Both the position numbers and the translations under genes were made by a program. This document shows, piece after piece, positions 8,215 to 16,590 of a stretch of 49,749 nt of DNA. Below the pieces are notes generated by a model that was given only the letters and a program-made list of their open reading frames with translations, made no database searches and was not told the origin of the DNA. Location: contig CAZNPW010000024.1 of assembly GCA_964575185.1 (NCBI GenBank), positions 1 through 49,749 on the forward strand, written 5' to 3'. This DNA comes from CAZNPW01 sp964575185 (GTDB lineage: Bacteria > Pseudomonadota > Alphaproteobacteria > Rhodobacterales > Rhodobacteraceae). Each line of letters opens with the position of its first letter. The first letter of the stretch is position 1.

Positions 8215-8996
8215 GGGGGCGCGACCCCATCGCCGCGCACTCGGCGCTCCTGTCGCGGTGGTTCACCGGCGTGATGTGCCGCCAGATCCGCCGCCACTTC
8301 CGCGCCCTGCGCCTGATGCGCCCCGGCCTGCCCGCGCTGCCCCCGGACGCGCGGCTGATCGTCTATTCCAACCACCCCTCCTGGTGGGACCCGGCGGTCT
8401 GCATCGTCCTGGCCAGCGCGCTGTTCCCCGGCCGCCGCGGCTTCGGCCCGATGGACGAAGGCGCGCTCGACCGCTACCGCTTCATGCGCCGCATCGGCAT
8501 CTTCGGGGTCGAACGCGGCACCCGTGCGGGGGCCGCCCGCTTCCTGCGCACGGGGGCCGAGGTGCTGGCGGACCCCCGGCGGATGCTCTGGGTCACCGGC
8601 CAGGGCAGCTTCGTCGACGCCCGCGCGCGGCCCCTGGTGCTGCAGCCCGGCCTCGCGCACCTGATGGCCCGCGTGCCCGGCGCGGTCGCCCTGCCGCTGG
8701 CGCTCGAATACCCCTTCTGGTCGGAAAGGCGGCCCGAGGCGCTGGCAGCCTTCGGCACCCCCGTCACCGCCGACACCCGCGACCCCGACGCCCTGACCGC
8801 CGCGCTCGCCCGCGCGCTCGAGCACGCGCAGGACGCGCTCGCCAAACGCGCGATGGCCCGCGACCCGGCGGCCTTCACGCGCCTGCTCGACGGGCGCGCC
8901 GGGGTGGGCGGCCTCTACGGCCCCTGGCTCGCGGCCCGCGCGCGGCTGGCCGGGCGGCGGCACCGCCCCGACCACCTGCCGGACCCCGAGCCATGA
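8211..8996 (+). CDS. Lysophospholipid-acyltransferase-fold protein, probable carotenoid acyltransferase
   Basis: 261 residues of the LPLAT/PlsC superfamily. The catalytic H-X4-D motif is YSNHPSWWDP, near residues 45-54. The later acceptor motif usually written EGTR is replaced here by TGQGSFVDARARP, so it is a divergent subgroup. Position between crtP and crtQ suggests that it acylates the sugar of the glycosyl carotenoid ester, the role CrtO has in staphyloxanthin synthesis, although the sequence is not CrtO-like. The GTG start overlaps the crtP stop (GTGA). A role in general phospholipid synthesis is possible but less likely given the operon. Confidence 0.82.
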   Translation: MRGRDPIAAHSALLSRWFTGVMCRQIRRHFRALRLMRPGLPALPPDARLIVYSNHPSWWDPAVCIVLASALFPGRRGFGPMDEGALDRYRFMRRIGIFGVERGTRAGAARFLRTGAEVLADPRRMLWVTGQGSFVDARARPLVLQPGLAHLMARVPGAVALPLALEYPFWSERRPEALAAFGTPVTADTRDPDALTAALARALEHAQDALAKRAMARDPAAFTRLLDGRAGVGGLYGPWLAARARLAGRRHRPDHLPDPEP

Positions 8997-10114
8997 TCCT
9001 CGCCCTCCTCGCGGCGCTCTGCGCGCTCGCCGCCCTGCTCTACGCCGGGGTGACGCTGATGAACCTGCGCGTCTTCCGCCCGCCCCGGCGCGGTGCCGCG
9101 CCGCTGCTCCCCGTCTCCATCCTCATCCCCGCCCGCGACGAGGCCGCCAACATCGCCGCCGCCGTCCACGGCGCGCTCGCGCAACAGGGGACGGTCGAGG
9201 TCGTCGTCCTCGACGACGGCTCCACCGACGCGACGCCTGCGATCGTGCAGGGCATCGCCGACCCCCGCGTGCGGCTGATCCCGGGCGAACCCCTGCCGCC
9301 CGGCTGGAACGGCAAGCAGCACGCCTGCCACCAGCTCGCCGCCGCCGCGCGCCACCCGGTGCTCCTCTTCGTCGACGCCGACGTCCGCCTCGCCCCCGAC
9401 GCAGCGGCCCGCCTGCAGGGGCACATGGCCGACAACGACCTCGCGCTCGTCTCGGGCTTTCCGCGCCAGATCACCGGGACGCTGGGCGAGATTGTCGTCA
9501 TCCCGCAGATCATGGTCGTGCTGCTCGGCTACCTGCCCTTCGCCATGGCCCGGAGGAACGCCACCGACCCGCGCTTCGCCGCCGGCTGCGGGCAGTTGAT
9601 GCTGGTCACCGCCGCCGCCTACGCCCGCGCCGGCGGCCACGCCGCCTTCCGCGCGCGGATGCACGACGGGCTGCACCTGCCCCGCAACGTCCGCGCCACC
9701 GGCGGGCGCACCGACATCATCGACGCGACCCCGCTCGCCACCTGCCGGATGTATGCCACCTGGCCCGACCTCTGGGCGGGCTTCCTGAAGAACGCGACCG
9801 AAGGCATGGCGACCCCCCGCGCGCTGCCGGTCTGGACGGCGCTCCTCGGCCTCGGGCACGTCCTGCCCTGGCTCCTCCTGCCGGTGGCCCTGCTGACCGG
9901 CGCGACCGCCGCGGCGCTAATGTCCGCGCTGGCCATCGCCGCCGTGCTTCTCGCCCGCATCCTCCTGGCGCTGCGCCTTCGCCAGCCTGCGCTGTCGGTG
10001 CTGCTGCATCCCGTGGGCGTCGCCATAACGCTCGCCATCCAGTGGTCCGCGCTCGTCGCCGCCCGGCGCGGGCGGCAGGCGACCTGGCGGGGGCGGAGCT
10101 ACGACGTGCAGTGA
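8993..10114 (+). CDS. crtQ: CrtQ-type family 2 glycosyltransferase
   Basis: 373-residue GT2 enzyme, nearly the length of staphylococcal CrtQ. An N-terminal hydrophobic anchor is followed by SILIPARDEAANI, VVLDDGSTDATP and the metal-binding FVDADVRL; two or three hydrophobic segments lie at the C-terminus and the protein ends in TWRGRSYDVQ, like the tail of CrtQ. It should transfer glucose from UDP-glucose to the C30 carotenoic acid at the membrane. The ATG overlaps the acyltransferase stop by 4 bp. Confidence 0.88.
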   Translation: MILALLAALCALAALLYAGVTLMNLRVFRPPRRGAAPLLPVSILIPARDEAANIAAAVHGALAQQGTVEVVVLDDGSTDATPAIVQGIADPRVRLIPGEPLPPGWNGKQHACHQLAAAARHPVLLFVDADVRLAPDAAARLQGHMADNDLALVSGFPRQITGTLGEIVVIPQIMVVLLGYLPFAMARRNATDPRFAAGCGQLMLVTAAAYARAGGHAAFRARMHDGLHLPRNVRATGGRTDIIDATPLATCRMYATWPDLWAGFLKNATEGMATPRALPVWTALLGLGHVLPWLLLPVALLTGATAAALMSALAIAAVLLARILLALRLRQPALSVLLHPVGVAITLAIQWSALVAARRGRQATWRGRSYDVQ

Positions 10115-11460
10115 CCGAGACACCCGACACCGCCTTCGCCCGCCTGCGCGCGGCCTTCTCGCTCGCCGCCGTCCCCGCCCCCCGCGCCCGGATCGCCCGC
10201 CTGCGCGACCTCGCGCGGGCGATCCGCGCGGCCCCGCTCGCCGCCGCCATCGACGCCGACTTCGGCCACCGCGCCGCGGTCGAGACGGCCACCGCCGACA
10301 TCGGCTTCACGCTCGACGCCATCGCGCAGCTGGTCCGAGTCCTGCCCGGCTGGGCGCGCGACCGGAAAGCCTGGGTCGTGACCCCCCTCCCCGGCCGCAC
10401 CGCCATCTGGCGCGAACCGAAGGGCGTCGTGGGCATCCTTTCGCCCTGGAACTACCCGGTGCAGCTCGCGCTCATGCCCCTCGCCACCGCCATCGCGGCG
10501 GGCAATCGGGTGCTCCTGAAACCCTCCGAACGCACCCCCCGCACCGCCGAGGCCCTGGCCCGCCTGCTGGCCGAGGTCTTTCCGCCCGAGGAGGTCGCCA
10601 CCGTCACCGGCGGGCCGGAGGTCGCGGCAGCGGTCGCGGCCCTGCCGCTGAACCACCTGTTCTTCACCGGCTCCACCGCCACCGGCCGCAAGGTCGCCCG
10701 CGCCGCCGCGGCGAACCTCACGCCCGTGACGCTCGAACTCGGCGGCAAATGTCCCTGCATCGCCATGCCCGACGCCGACCCCCGGACGCACGCGCCGCTG
10801 ATCGGCTGGGGCAAGTGGTTCGGCGCCGGCCAGACCTGCGTCGCGCCCGACTACCTCATGGTCCCCCGCGGCTCCGCCGACGCCTGGGCCGCGGCGCTGC
10901 TTGCCGTGGCGCGCCGGTTCGTGGCCGACCCGCGCGACTACACCGCGCTGATCGACGACGCCCACCGCGCCCGCCTGACCGCGATGCTGGCCGAAGGCGG
11001 CACGCTGCGGCAGGCGGCCACCGGCCTGCCCGGCCGCATGCCGCCGACCGTCGTGCTGGACCCGCCCCCCGGCGGCCGGCTCATGACCGAAGAGATCTTC
11101 GGCCCCGTCCTGCCCATCCTCGAATACGACACCCCCGCCGCCGCCGCCGCCCGCGTCAACGCGGGCGACCCGCCGCTCGCCGCCTACGCCTTCGGCCGCG
11201 ACGCGGGCGCGGCCGCGGCGCTGATGCGCACCATCCGCTCGGGCGGCGCGGCGATCAACGGCACCGTCCTGCACCTGACGGCGGACCTGCCCTTCGGCGG
11301 CATCGGCACCTCGGGCATGGGCGCCTACCACGGCACCCGCGGCCTGCAGGAGTTCAGCCACGAACGTGGCGTCCTTACCGTGGCGCAGGGTCCGTGGACC
11401 CGCCTGCTGCTGCCCCCCTACCCGGCGGTCCTGCGCCGGATGCTGACGGGACGGGCGTGA
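10111..11460 (+). CDS. aldH: Aldehyde dehydrogenase, probable C30 carotenoid-aldehyde dehydrogenase
   Basis: 449-residue NAD(P)-dependent aldehyde dehydrogenase. Motifs in order: PWNYPVQL (cofactor pocket), TGSTATGRKV, the general-base LELGGKCP, the catalytic cysteine in FGAGQTCVAPDY and EEIFGPVLP. The short length and the hydrophobic tail near TRLLLPPYPAVLRRML resemble fatty-aldehyde dehydrogenases of the ALDH3 class, a group that includes the staphylococcal AldH that oxidises diaponeurosporenal to the acid. Last gene of the crt operon; the GTG start overlaps the crtQ stop. lysS converges 5 bp later. Confidence 0.88.
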   Translation: MTETPDTAFARLRAAFSLAAVPAPRARIARLRDLARAIRAAPLAAAIDADFGHRAAVETATADIGFTLDAIAQLVRVLPGWARDRKAWVVTPLPGRTAIWREPKGVVGILSPWNYPVQLALMPLATAIAAGNRVLLKPSERTPRTAEALARLLAEVFPPEEVATVTGGPEVAAAVAALPLNHLFFTGSTATGRKVARAAAANLTPVTLELGGKCPCIAMPDADPRTHAPLIGWGKWFGAGQTCVAPDYLMVPRGSADAWAAALLAVARRFVADPRDYTALIDDAHRARLTAMLAEGGTLRQAATGLPGRMPPTVVLDPPPGGRLMTEEIFGPVLPILEYDTPAAAAARVNAGDPPLAAYAFGRDAGAAAALMRTIRSGGAAINGTVLHLTADLPFGGIGTSGMGAYHGTRGLQEFSHERGVLTVAQGPWTRLLLPPYPAVLRRMLTGRA

Positions 11461-11465
11461 CGGGC

Positions 11466-13049
11466 CTAAACCCCCGCAAGCTCCCCCGCCAGCGCCCGGT
11501 CGATCAGCGCCAGCGTCTCATCCACCCCGTAAAGCGCGACGAACCCGCCGAAGCGCGGCCCCTCGCTTGCGCCCAGCAGCACCTCGTAGAGCGCCCGGAA
11601 CCAGTCGCGCAGCGGCTCGAACCCGTGGTCCTTACCGACCGCGAAGACCATCGTCTGCAGCGCCTCGGCCTCCGCGCCGCCCTCCCAGGCCGCAAGCCGC
11701 GCGCGCAGGTCCTCCATCGCCGCCCGCTCGCGCCCGTCCGGCAGGCGGAAGGTCCGCGTCGGCAGGATGCGGTCGGTGAAGTAGCGCACCGCAAAGCCCG
11801 CCGCCGCGTCGAGGTCGGGATGCGTCGCGGGGCTCGCCTCCGGCGCGTAGCGGCGGATATAGGCCCACAACCCCGCCGCATCGGTCGCCCCCGCCACGCT
11901 CGCGAGGTTCAGAAGCATCGCGAAGGGCACCACCATCCGGCTTTCCGGCGGCCGCCCGGCATGGATGTGCCACACCGGGTTGTCGGCCTGCTGCGCGGGC
12001 GTCTGGCCCGGAAAGGCGCGCAGCTGCTGGTGGTATTCGTCCACCGCCTTGGGGATCACGTCCCAGTGCATCCGCTTGGCCGTCTTCGGCTTCTGATACA
12101 TGAAGTAGGACAGGCTCTCGGTCGCCGCATAGCTCAGCCATTCGTCGATCGTGAGGCCATTGCCCTTGGATTTCGAGATCTTCTGCCCCCGGTCGTCGAG
12201 GAACAGCTCGTAGGTGAAGTGGTTCGGTGCCCGGCCCCCCAGCACCTCGCAGATGCCGTCGTAGATCGGCGTGTTGGTCGAATGGTCCTTGCCGTACATC
12301 TCGAAGTCGACATCCAGCGCCGCCCAGCGCGCGCCGAAGTCGGGCTTCCACTGCAGCTTGACGTGGCCCCCCGTGACCGGCAGCGTCCACTCCCGCCCGG
12401 CCTCGTCGTCGAAGGTGACGGTCGCCTCCTTCGCATCCACATGCCGGATCGGCACATACAGCACGCGCCCCGTCTCGGGGTGGATCGGCAGGAAGCAGGA
12501 ATAGGTCTGCTGCCGCTCCTCGCGCAGGGACGCGAGCATGATCTCCATGATCGCGTCATAGCGTTCGGCGCAGCGCTGCAGCGTGGCGTCGAACCGGCCC
12601 GACCGGTAGAAATCGGTCGCGCTGATGAACTCGTAGGCGAACCCGAAGGTATCCAGGAACCGCCGCAGCATCGCGTTGTTGTGGTGGCCGAAGCTCTCGA
12701 ACGCCCCGAACGGATCGGGCACCGACGTCAGCGGCCGCTGGAGATTTTCCTTCAGCATCGCGGTGTTCGGCACGTTGTCGGGCACCTTCCGCATGCCGTC
12801 CAGGTCGTCGGAAAAGCAGACCAGCCGCGTCGGGATGTCGCTGATGACCTCGAAGGCCCGGCGGATCATCGTCGTCCGCGCCACCTCGCCGAAGGTGCCG
12901 ATGTGCGGCAGGCCCGACGGGCCATAGCCCGTCTCGAACAGCACGTGCCCCTTCGCCGGCCCCCCCGGCCCGACCCGCTTCAGCAGCGCCCGCGCCTCCT
13001 CGAACGGCCAGGCCTTCGATGTCATGGCGGCGTCGCGCAGGCTGGTCAT
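11466..13049 (-). CDS. lysS: Class I lysyl-tRNA synthetase
   Basis: 527 residues with the class I signatures GPSGLPHIGTFGE (HIGH-type, near residues 44-56) and KISKSKGNG (KMSKS-type). Alphaproteobacteria commonly use this archaeal-type LysRS in place of class II. The start at 13049 is supported by GAGGA 7 bases upstream; an internal ATG at 13025 is a weaker alternative. Its promoter overlaps that of the divergent terB-like gene. Confidence 0.95.
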   Translation of the reverse strand: MTSLRDAAMTSKAWPFEEARALLKRVGPGGPAKGHVLFETGYGPSGLPHIGTFGEVARTTMIRRAFEVISDIPTRLVCFSDDLDGMRKVPDNVPNTAMLKENLQRPLTSVPDPFGAFESFGHHNNAMLRRFLDTFGFAYEFISATDFYRSGRFDATLQRCAERYDAIMEIMLASLREERQQTYSCFLPIHPETGRVLYVPIRHVDAKEATVTFDDEAGREWTLPVTGGHVKLQWKPDFGARWAALDVDFEMYGKDHSTNTPIYDGICEVLGGRAPNHFTYELFLDDRGQKISKSKGNGLTIDEWLSYAATESLSYFMYQKPKTAKRMHWDVIPKAVDEYHQQLRAFPGQTPAQQADNPVWHIHAGRPPESRMVVPFAMLLNLASVAGATDAAGLWAYIRRYAPEASPATHPDLDAAAGFAVRYFTDRILPTRTFRLPDGRERAAMEDLRARLAAWEGGAEAEALQTMVFAVGKDHGFEPLRDWFRALYEVLLGASEGPRFGGFVALYGVDETLALIDRALAGELAGV

Positions 13050-13088
13050 CACGAAGTCCTCACCGGCTGCCCCGACGGGGGCCTGCGG

Positions 13089-13117
13089 GCCATATTGCTC
13101 CGCTGTCCCCCCGTCAA
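13089..13117 (-). promoter_or_regulatory. Predicted sigma70 promoter of lysS
   Basis: On the minus strand: -35 TTGACG (13117-13112), 17-bp spacer, -10 TATGGC (13094-13089). A start near 13082 leaves about 33 bases to the ATG at 13049. It overlaps the promoter of the opposite gene. Confidence 0.55.
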
Positions 13118-13123
13118 TATTGT
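13095..13123 (+). promoter_or_regulatory. Predicted sigma70 promoter of the terB-like gene
   Basis: -35 TTGCTC (13095-13100), 17-bp spacer, -10 TATTGT (13118-13123). A start near 13130 leaves about 19 bases before the ATG at 13149. Its elements interlock with those of the lysS promoter, so both are unlikely to be occupied together. Confidence 0.5.
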
Positions 13124-13148
13124 GCCGCCGATGCAAAAGGATCCGTCC

Positions 13149-13589
13149 ATGACCGAGACCCCCCCGTCGCTGTCGCCGCAGGACGCGCTCGTCGCGGTGA
13201 TGATCGCGACCTCGGCCTCCGACGACCAGATGCGCACCTCCGAACTCGTGGCGATCCAGCGCATGATCGGCGCGCTGCCGGTGTTCCAGGGCTACGACGC
13301 CGACCGCCTGCGCCAGGTCGCCGCGACCGTCTTCGACCTGTTCGAGGAGGAAGAGGGCCTCGACGCGCTCTTCGGCCTGATCCGCGAGGCGCTGCCCCAG
13401 CGCCTGTATGAAACCGCCTACGCCATGGCCTGCGACGTGGTCACCGCCGACAAGGACCTCCACGTCGAGGAGCTCGAGATGCTCGAGGAGATCCGCGACC
13501 AGCTCGCGATCGACAAGCTGCACGCGGCGGCGATCGAATGGGGCGCGCGGGTGCGCCACATGCGCATCGTTCAGGCCTCCTCGGGATAG
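13149..13589 (+). CDS. TerB-family (tellurite resistance-like) protein
   Basis: 146-residue, all-helical, acidic protein with the TerB-like pattern: LVAVMIATSASDDQMRTSELVAI in the first helix pair and a matching second acidic repeat ACDVVTADKDLHVEELEML. TerB-like domains are thought to bind metal through conserved acidic residues; the function of stand-alone proteins is not established. I chose ATG 13149, with AAGGA about 8 bases upstream; an in-frame ATG at 13131 lacks such a site. The 3' end overlaps the end of the opposite lipoprotein gene by 19 bp. Confidence 0.8.
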   Translation: MTETPPSLSPQDALVAVMIATSASDDQMRTSELVAIQRMIGALPVFQGYDADRLRQVAATVFDLFEEEEGLDALFGLIREALPQRLYETAYAMACDVVTADKDLHVEELEMLEEIRDQLAIDKLHAAAIEWGARVRHMRIVQASSG

Positions 13590-13975
13590 GCCGCGCGGCA
13601 GGCCGCGATGCTGGCCTCGGCCCGCGCGGACAGCTCGGCGCGCTTGGCGATCAGGCCGTCGCGCGTGCGCGCCTCGGCGGCCAGGTCGATGGCGCGGGGG
13701 CGCGTCTCGGTGTCGGGCACGTCGTCCCGGCACAGGCGCGGGCGCGCGGGCGGCTCGGGCTCCAGCGTGCCGGGCGCATAGCGCACCGGGCATTCCACCC
13801 ATTCGCGGCGCCAGACGGTCACCTCCTCCAGCGCATAGCCGCGGCGGATGTTCGCCTCCGTCTCGGCCAAAAGCCCCTCGACCACGCGCAGGTCGCGCGT
13901 CTCGCGCGCGATGCACTGCTGCTGGGGGGTGCCGCAGGCGACGAGCAGGGTCAGGGCGGCTATGGCGCGGTGCAT
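13571..13975 (-). CDS. Small hypothetical lipoprotein
   Basis: 134 residues. The N-terminus MHRAIAALTLLVACG looks like a lipoprotein signal with lipobox LVAC, so the mature protein would begin at Cys14 and be attached to a membrane. The remainder is charged and probably helical (ETRDLRVVEGLLAETEANI and later LAAEARTRDGLIAKRAELS), with a few more cysteines. I do not recognise a family. ATG 13975 was chosen because GGAGG lies 6 bases upstream and the signal starts there. Convergent with the terB-like gene, with a 19-bp overlap of coding ends. Confidence 0.75.
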   Translation of the reverse strand: MHRAIAALTLLVACGTPQQQCIARETRDLRVVEGLLAETEANIRRGYALEEVTVWRREWVECPVRYAPGTLEPEPPARPRLCRDDVPDTETRPRAIDLAAEARTRDGLIAKRAELSARAEASIAACRAAYPEEA

Positions 13976-14092
13976 CGGGAACCTCCGGTCGGAGGACAAG
14001 CCTAGCACCGCCCCGATGTTCCGTCATCCGGCCCGTTGGCGCAGGATCGCCGCGGTGCTAACGTCGCCCCGTCACGCAGGAAGACCGTGCCC

Positions 14093-14956
14093 ATGACCGA
14101 CCAGTCCGACGCCCGCAAGGCCCGCGCCGCCGCCTGGTTCCGCGAGCTCCGCGACCGCATCGTCGCGGCCTTCGCGGGCGTCGAGGACGGGCTCGGTGGC
14201 CCCGCCCCCGCCGGGCGGTTCGAGGTCACCCCCACCACCCGCCCGGACGGCGGCGGCGGCCTGATGAGCATCCTGCGCGGCGGCCGGGTGTTCGAGAAGG
14301 TCGGCGTCAACTGGTCGGAAGTCCACGGCACCCTCGCCCCGCGCGCGCAGAAGGCCATGGCCGCCCGCGGCGTGCCCGGAGTGGAGGGCGACGGCCGCTT
14401 CTGGGCCAGCGGCATCAGCCTCGTCGCCCACATGCAGAACCCCCAGGCCCCGGCGGTCCACATGAACACCCGGATGTTCTGGACCCCCCAGGCCTGGTGG
14501 TTCGGCGGCGGCTCGGACCTGAACCCCGCGCGCGAATGGCCCGAGGACACGGGCCACTTCCACGCCACGCTGAAGGCCGCCTGCGACCGCCACGACCCCG
14601 CCTACTACCCCCGCTTCAAGGCCTGGGCCGACGAATACTTCTTCATCCCCCACCGCGGCCGGGCGCGCGGCGTCGGCGGCATCTTCTACGACGACCTGAA
14701 CTCGGGCGACTGGGAGGCCGACTTCGCCTTCACCCAGACCGTGGGCAGCGCCTTCCTGCCCGCCTTCCTGCCGCTGGTGGAACGGCGGATGCGCGCGCCC
14801 TTCACCGAGGCCGACCGCGAGGCGCAGCTCGTCCACCGCGGGCTCTACGCCGAATACAACCTCGTCTACGACCGCGGCACGAAGTTCGGCCTGGAATCGG
14901 GCCACGACGCGGCGGCGGTGCTGATGAGCCTGCCGCCGGTGGCGACGTGGCCCTGA
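14093..14956 (+). CDS. hemF: Oxygen-dependent coproporphyrinogen III oxidase
   Basis: 287 residues with the strongly conserved HemF blocks: GVNWSEVHG, VHMNTRMFW, WWFGGGSDLNP, the His-rich active-site segments (HFHATLKAACDRHDP) and GIFYDDLNSGDW, and near the end GLYAEYNLVYDRGTKFGLESG. It decarboxylates coproporphyrinogen III to protoporphyrinogen IX using O2 in the cytoplasm. Two further haem genes (hemE, hemC) lie about 4-6 kb downstream but in separate units. The start has AGGA about 10 bases upstream. Stop is 3 bp from the convergent glycosyltransferase gene. Confidence 0.97.
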   Translation: MTDQSDARKARAAAWFRELRDRIVAAFAGVEDGLGGPAPAGRFEVTPTTRPDGGGGLMSILRGGRVFEKVGVNWSEVHGTLAPRAQKAMAARGVPGVEGDGRFWASGISLVAHMQNPQAPAVHMNTRMFWTPQAWWFGGGSDLNPAREWPEDTGHFHATLKAACDRHDPAYYPRFKAWADEYFFIPHRGRARGVGGIFYDDLNSGDWEADFAFTQTVGSAFLPAFLPLVERRMRAPFTEADREAQLVHRGLYAEYNLVYDRGTKFGLESGHDAAAVLMSLPPVATWP

Positions 14957-14959
14957 CCC

Positions 14960-15703
14960 TCAGGGGCGGATGAAGGCCAGGCCCGCCCGGACCGACGGCA
15001 GGTGCCGCCGGTTCTTCGCCGCGAAGGCCAGCCGGGCCGGGAACGCGAGCCGCCCCAGCGCGCGCGCAAACACCGCGCGGCGGATGGCCCAGGCCTCGGC
15101 GGTCCACTGCGTGCCGGAACTCTCGACCGGGTGGCTCGCGACGGCGATGGCCGCGTGCCGCCCGGCGAGCCCCGCGCGCAGCGCGTCCGACAGGAAGATG
15201 AACTCCTCGCCCATCCCGCGCGGCGTGCCGGCCCCGAACCCCTCGTCGAACCGCACCCCCGCGGCGCGGAACGCGCCCGGCCGCACGGCGATCTCGGGCG
15301 TGCCGTAGCGCGCGACGTTCAGGCGCGTCAGCGCCGCGCCGTCGGGGCCATAACGCTTGCGCAAGCTGCCGTCGGGCCGGGTCAGCCGCGCGGTGACGAT
15401 GGCCTCCGGCACCGACGCCAGCCGGTCGCGCAGGCGCGCGAGGCCGCCCGCGTCGAAGCCCAGGTCGTCGTCGGCGAACAGGAGCCACGGGGTCTCGGCG
15501 CGGGCGAGCGCCGCATTCCGGCTGCGCGCCACCCCCCGCCCCGGCAGGGCCGCGACGGCGATGTCGGGGCGGCCCGGAAAGGCGGGCAGGGCAGGGGCCT
15601 CCTGCACCAGCACCAGCCAGCCGACGCCCGGCAGCGCGGGCAGCGGCCGGTCGGCCAGCGCCGCCGCGCGCGAACCGATGGTCGAGACGGCGATCGTCAG
15701 CAC
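14960..15703 (-). CDS. Family 2 glycosyltransferase (galactosyltransferase-like)
   Basis: 247 residues. The N-terminus TIAVSTIGSRAAAL is the usual GT2 start; GRGVARSRNAALARAETPWLLFADDDLGF contains the nucleotide-sugar site with ADDD as metal ligand; MGEEFIFLSDALRAG is the acceptor-side acidic motif. The GTG at 15703 follows directly after the stop of the upstream GT2 gene with no strong ribosome site, so coupled translation is likely. The gene is last in a four-gene minus-strand cluster for sugar transfer, presumably onto a surface polysaccharide or lipopolysaccharide. Sugar and acceptor cannot be read from the sequence. Confidence 0.85.
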   Translation of the reverse strand: MLTIAVSTIGSRAAALADRPLPALPGVGWLVLVQEAPALPAFPGRPDIAVAALPGRGVARSRNAALARAETPWLLFADDDLGFDAGGLARLRDRLASVPEAIVTARLTRPDGSLRKRYGPDGAALTRLNVARYGTPEIAVRPGAFRAAGVRFDEGFGAGTPRGMGEEFIFLSDALRAGLAGRHAAIAVASHPVESSGTQWTAEAWAIRRAVFARALGRLAFPARLAFAAKNRRHLPSVRAGLAFIRP

Positions 15704-15704
15704 C

Positions 15705-16514
15705 TCAGCCAAGGTCCAGCGCCCCCGGCGGAAAGGCCGCGTGCACATAGCCCAGGTGCCGCGCCAGCCCCGGCGCCGCGCGCCGCCACAGCCCGCGCCA
15801 GGCATAGTGGCCGAAGGCCCGCGCGGTCGCGGGCAGGCCCAGGCCCACGGTCTGGCGATACATCGCCCAGGTCGCCCGCGCCGCCCGCAGCCTGCCCGAC
15901 GACACGGACCCCGGCCGCGACCGGATCGTCACCAGCACCTCGGACAGCCCCGCCGCGTCGTGGTCCTCCAGCAGCGCCAGCCAGAAGGCGAAGTCCTGCC
16001 GGCGGGGGATGTCGGGCATCGCCCGCAGGCCGAAGGCCCGGCGGTCGTAGACGACCGAGGAACAGGCCATCAGGTTCGTCTTCAGCATCTCCGCCCGCGT
16101 GATCCGCGACGGCACCCCGATCGCCGGCCCGGGCGGCCCGTGCAGCGGGCCGCGGGCGAAGGCCGTCGCGCCCAGCACATGCCCGTGCCGCGCCATCCAG
16201 CCCACCTGCCGCTCCAGCTTCGCCGGGTGCCACAGGTCGTCGGCGTCGAGGAACGCCATCCACCGCCCCCGCGCCATCGCGAGCCCCGCGTTCCGCGCCG
16301 GCCCCGGCCCGCCGCGCGCCGCCATCCGCAGCGGCCGGATGCGCGGGTCCGTTGCCGCGAGCCGCTGCAGCAGGCCCCAGCTTCCGTCGGTCGACCCGTC
16401 CTCGACCGCACACAGCTCCCAGTCGGCCAGCGTCTGCGCCTGCACCGACGCGACGCCTTCGGCCAGGAAGGCTTCGGCCTGGTGGACGGGCATGATGACC
16501 GAGACGTCGGGCAT
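15705..16514 (-). CDS. Family 2 glycosyltransferase
   Basis: 269 residues of GT-A fold: VSVIMPVHQAEAFLAEGVASV, AVEDGSTDGSW, GPARNAGLAMARG and the DxD motif AFLDADDLWHPAKLERQ are in the standard order. The C-terminal part has RRQDFAFWLALLE, which fits the acceptor-binding region of bacterial surface-glycan GT2 enzymes. The gene is one base away from the next GT2 gene. It is separated from the upstream GT2 gene by 76 bp holding a copy of the GAGTATTTG repeat. There is no good Shine-Dalgarno before ATG 16514. Confidence 0.87.
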   Translation of the reverse strand: MPDVSVIMPVHQAEAFLAEGVASVQAQTLADWELCAVEDGSTDGSWGLLQRLAATDPRIRPLRMAARGGPGPARNAGLAMARGRWMAFLDADDLWHPAKLERQVGWMARHGHVLGATAFARGPLHGPPGPAIGVPSRITRAEMLKTNLMACSSVVYDRRAFGLRAMPDIPRRQDFAFWLALLEDHDAAGLSEVLVTIRSRPGSVSSGRLRAARATWAMYRQTVGLGLPATARAFGHYAWRGLWRRAAPGLARHLGYVHAAFPPGALDLG

Positions 16515-16530
16515 GGGGTGGGCGCAGGAC

Positions 16531-16577
16531 CGGGGGCTAGCCCCCGGACCCCCAGAGTATTTGGACCGGAAAGAGAG
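16531..16577. repeat. GAGTATTTG dispersed element, copy A
   Basis: A perfect 16-base palindrome CGGGGGCTAGCCCCCG (16531-16546) is followed by GAGTATTTG (16555-16563) and, 2 bases on, CCGGAAAGAG (16566-16575). The same parts with the same 2-base spacing occur at 18754-18805 and 36228-36277. It lies inside the glycosyltransferase cluster. Confidence 0.85.
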
Positions 16578-16590
16578 CAGCGCGGGTGTA

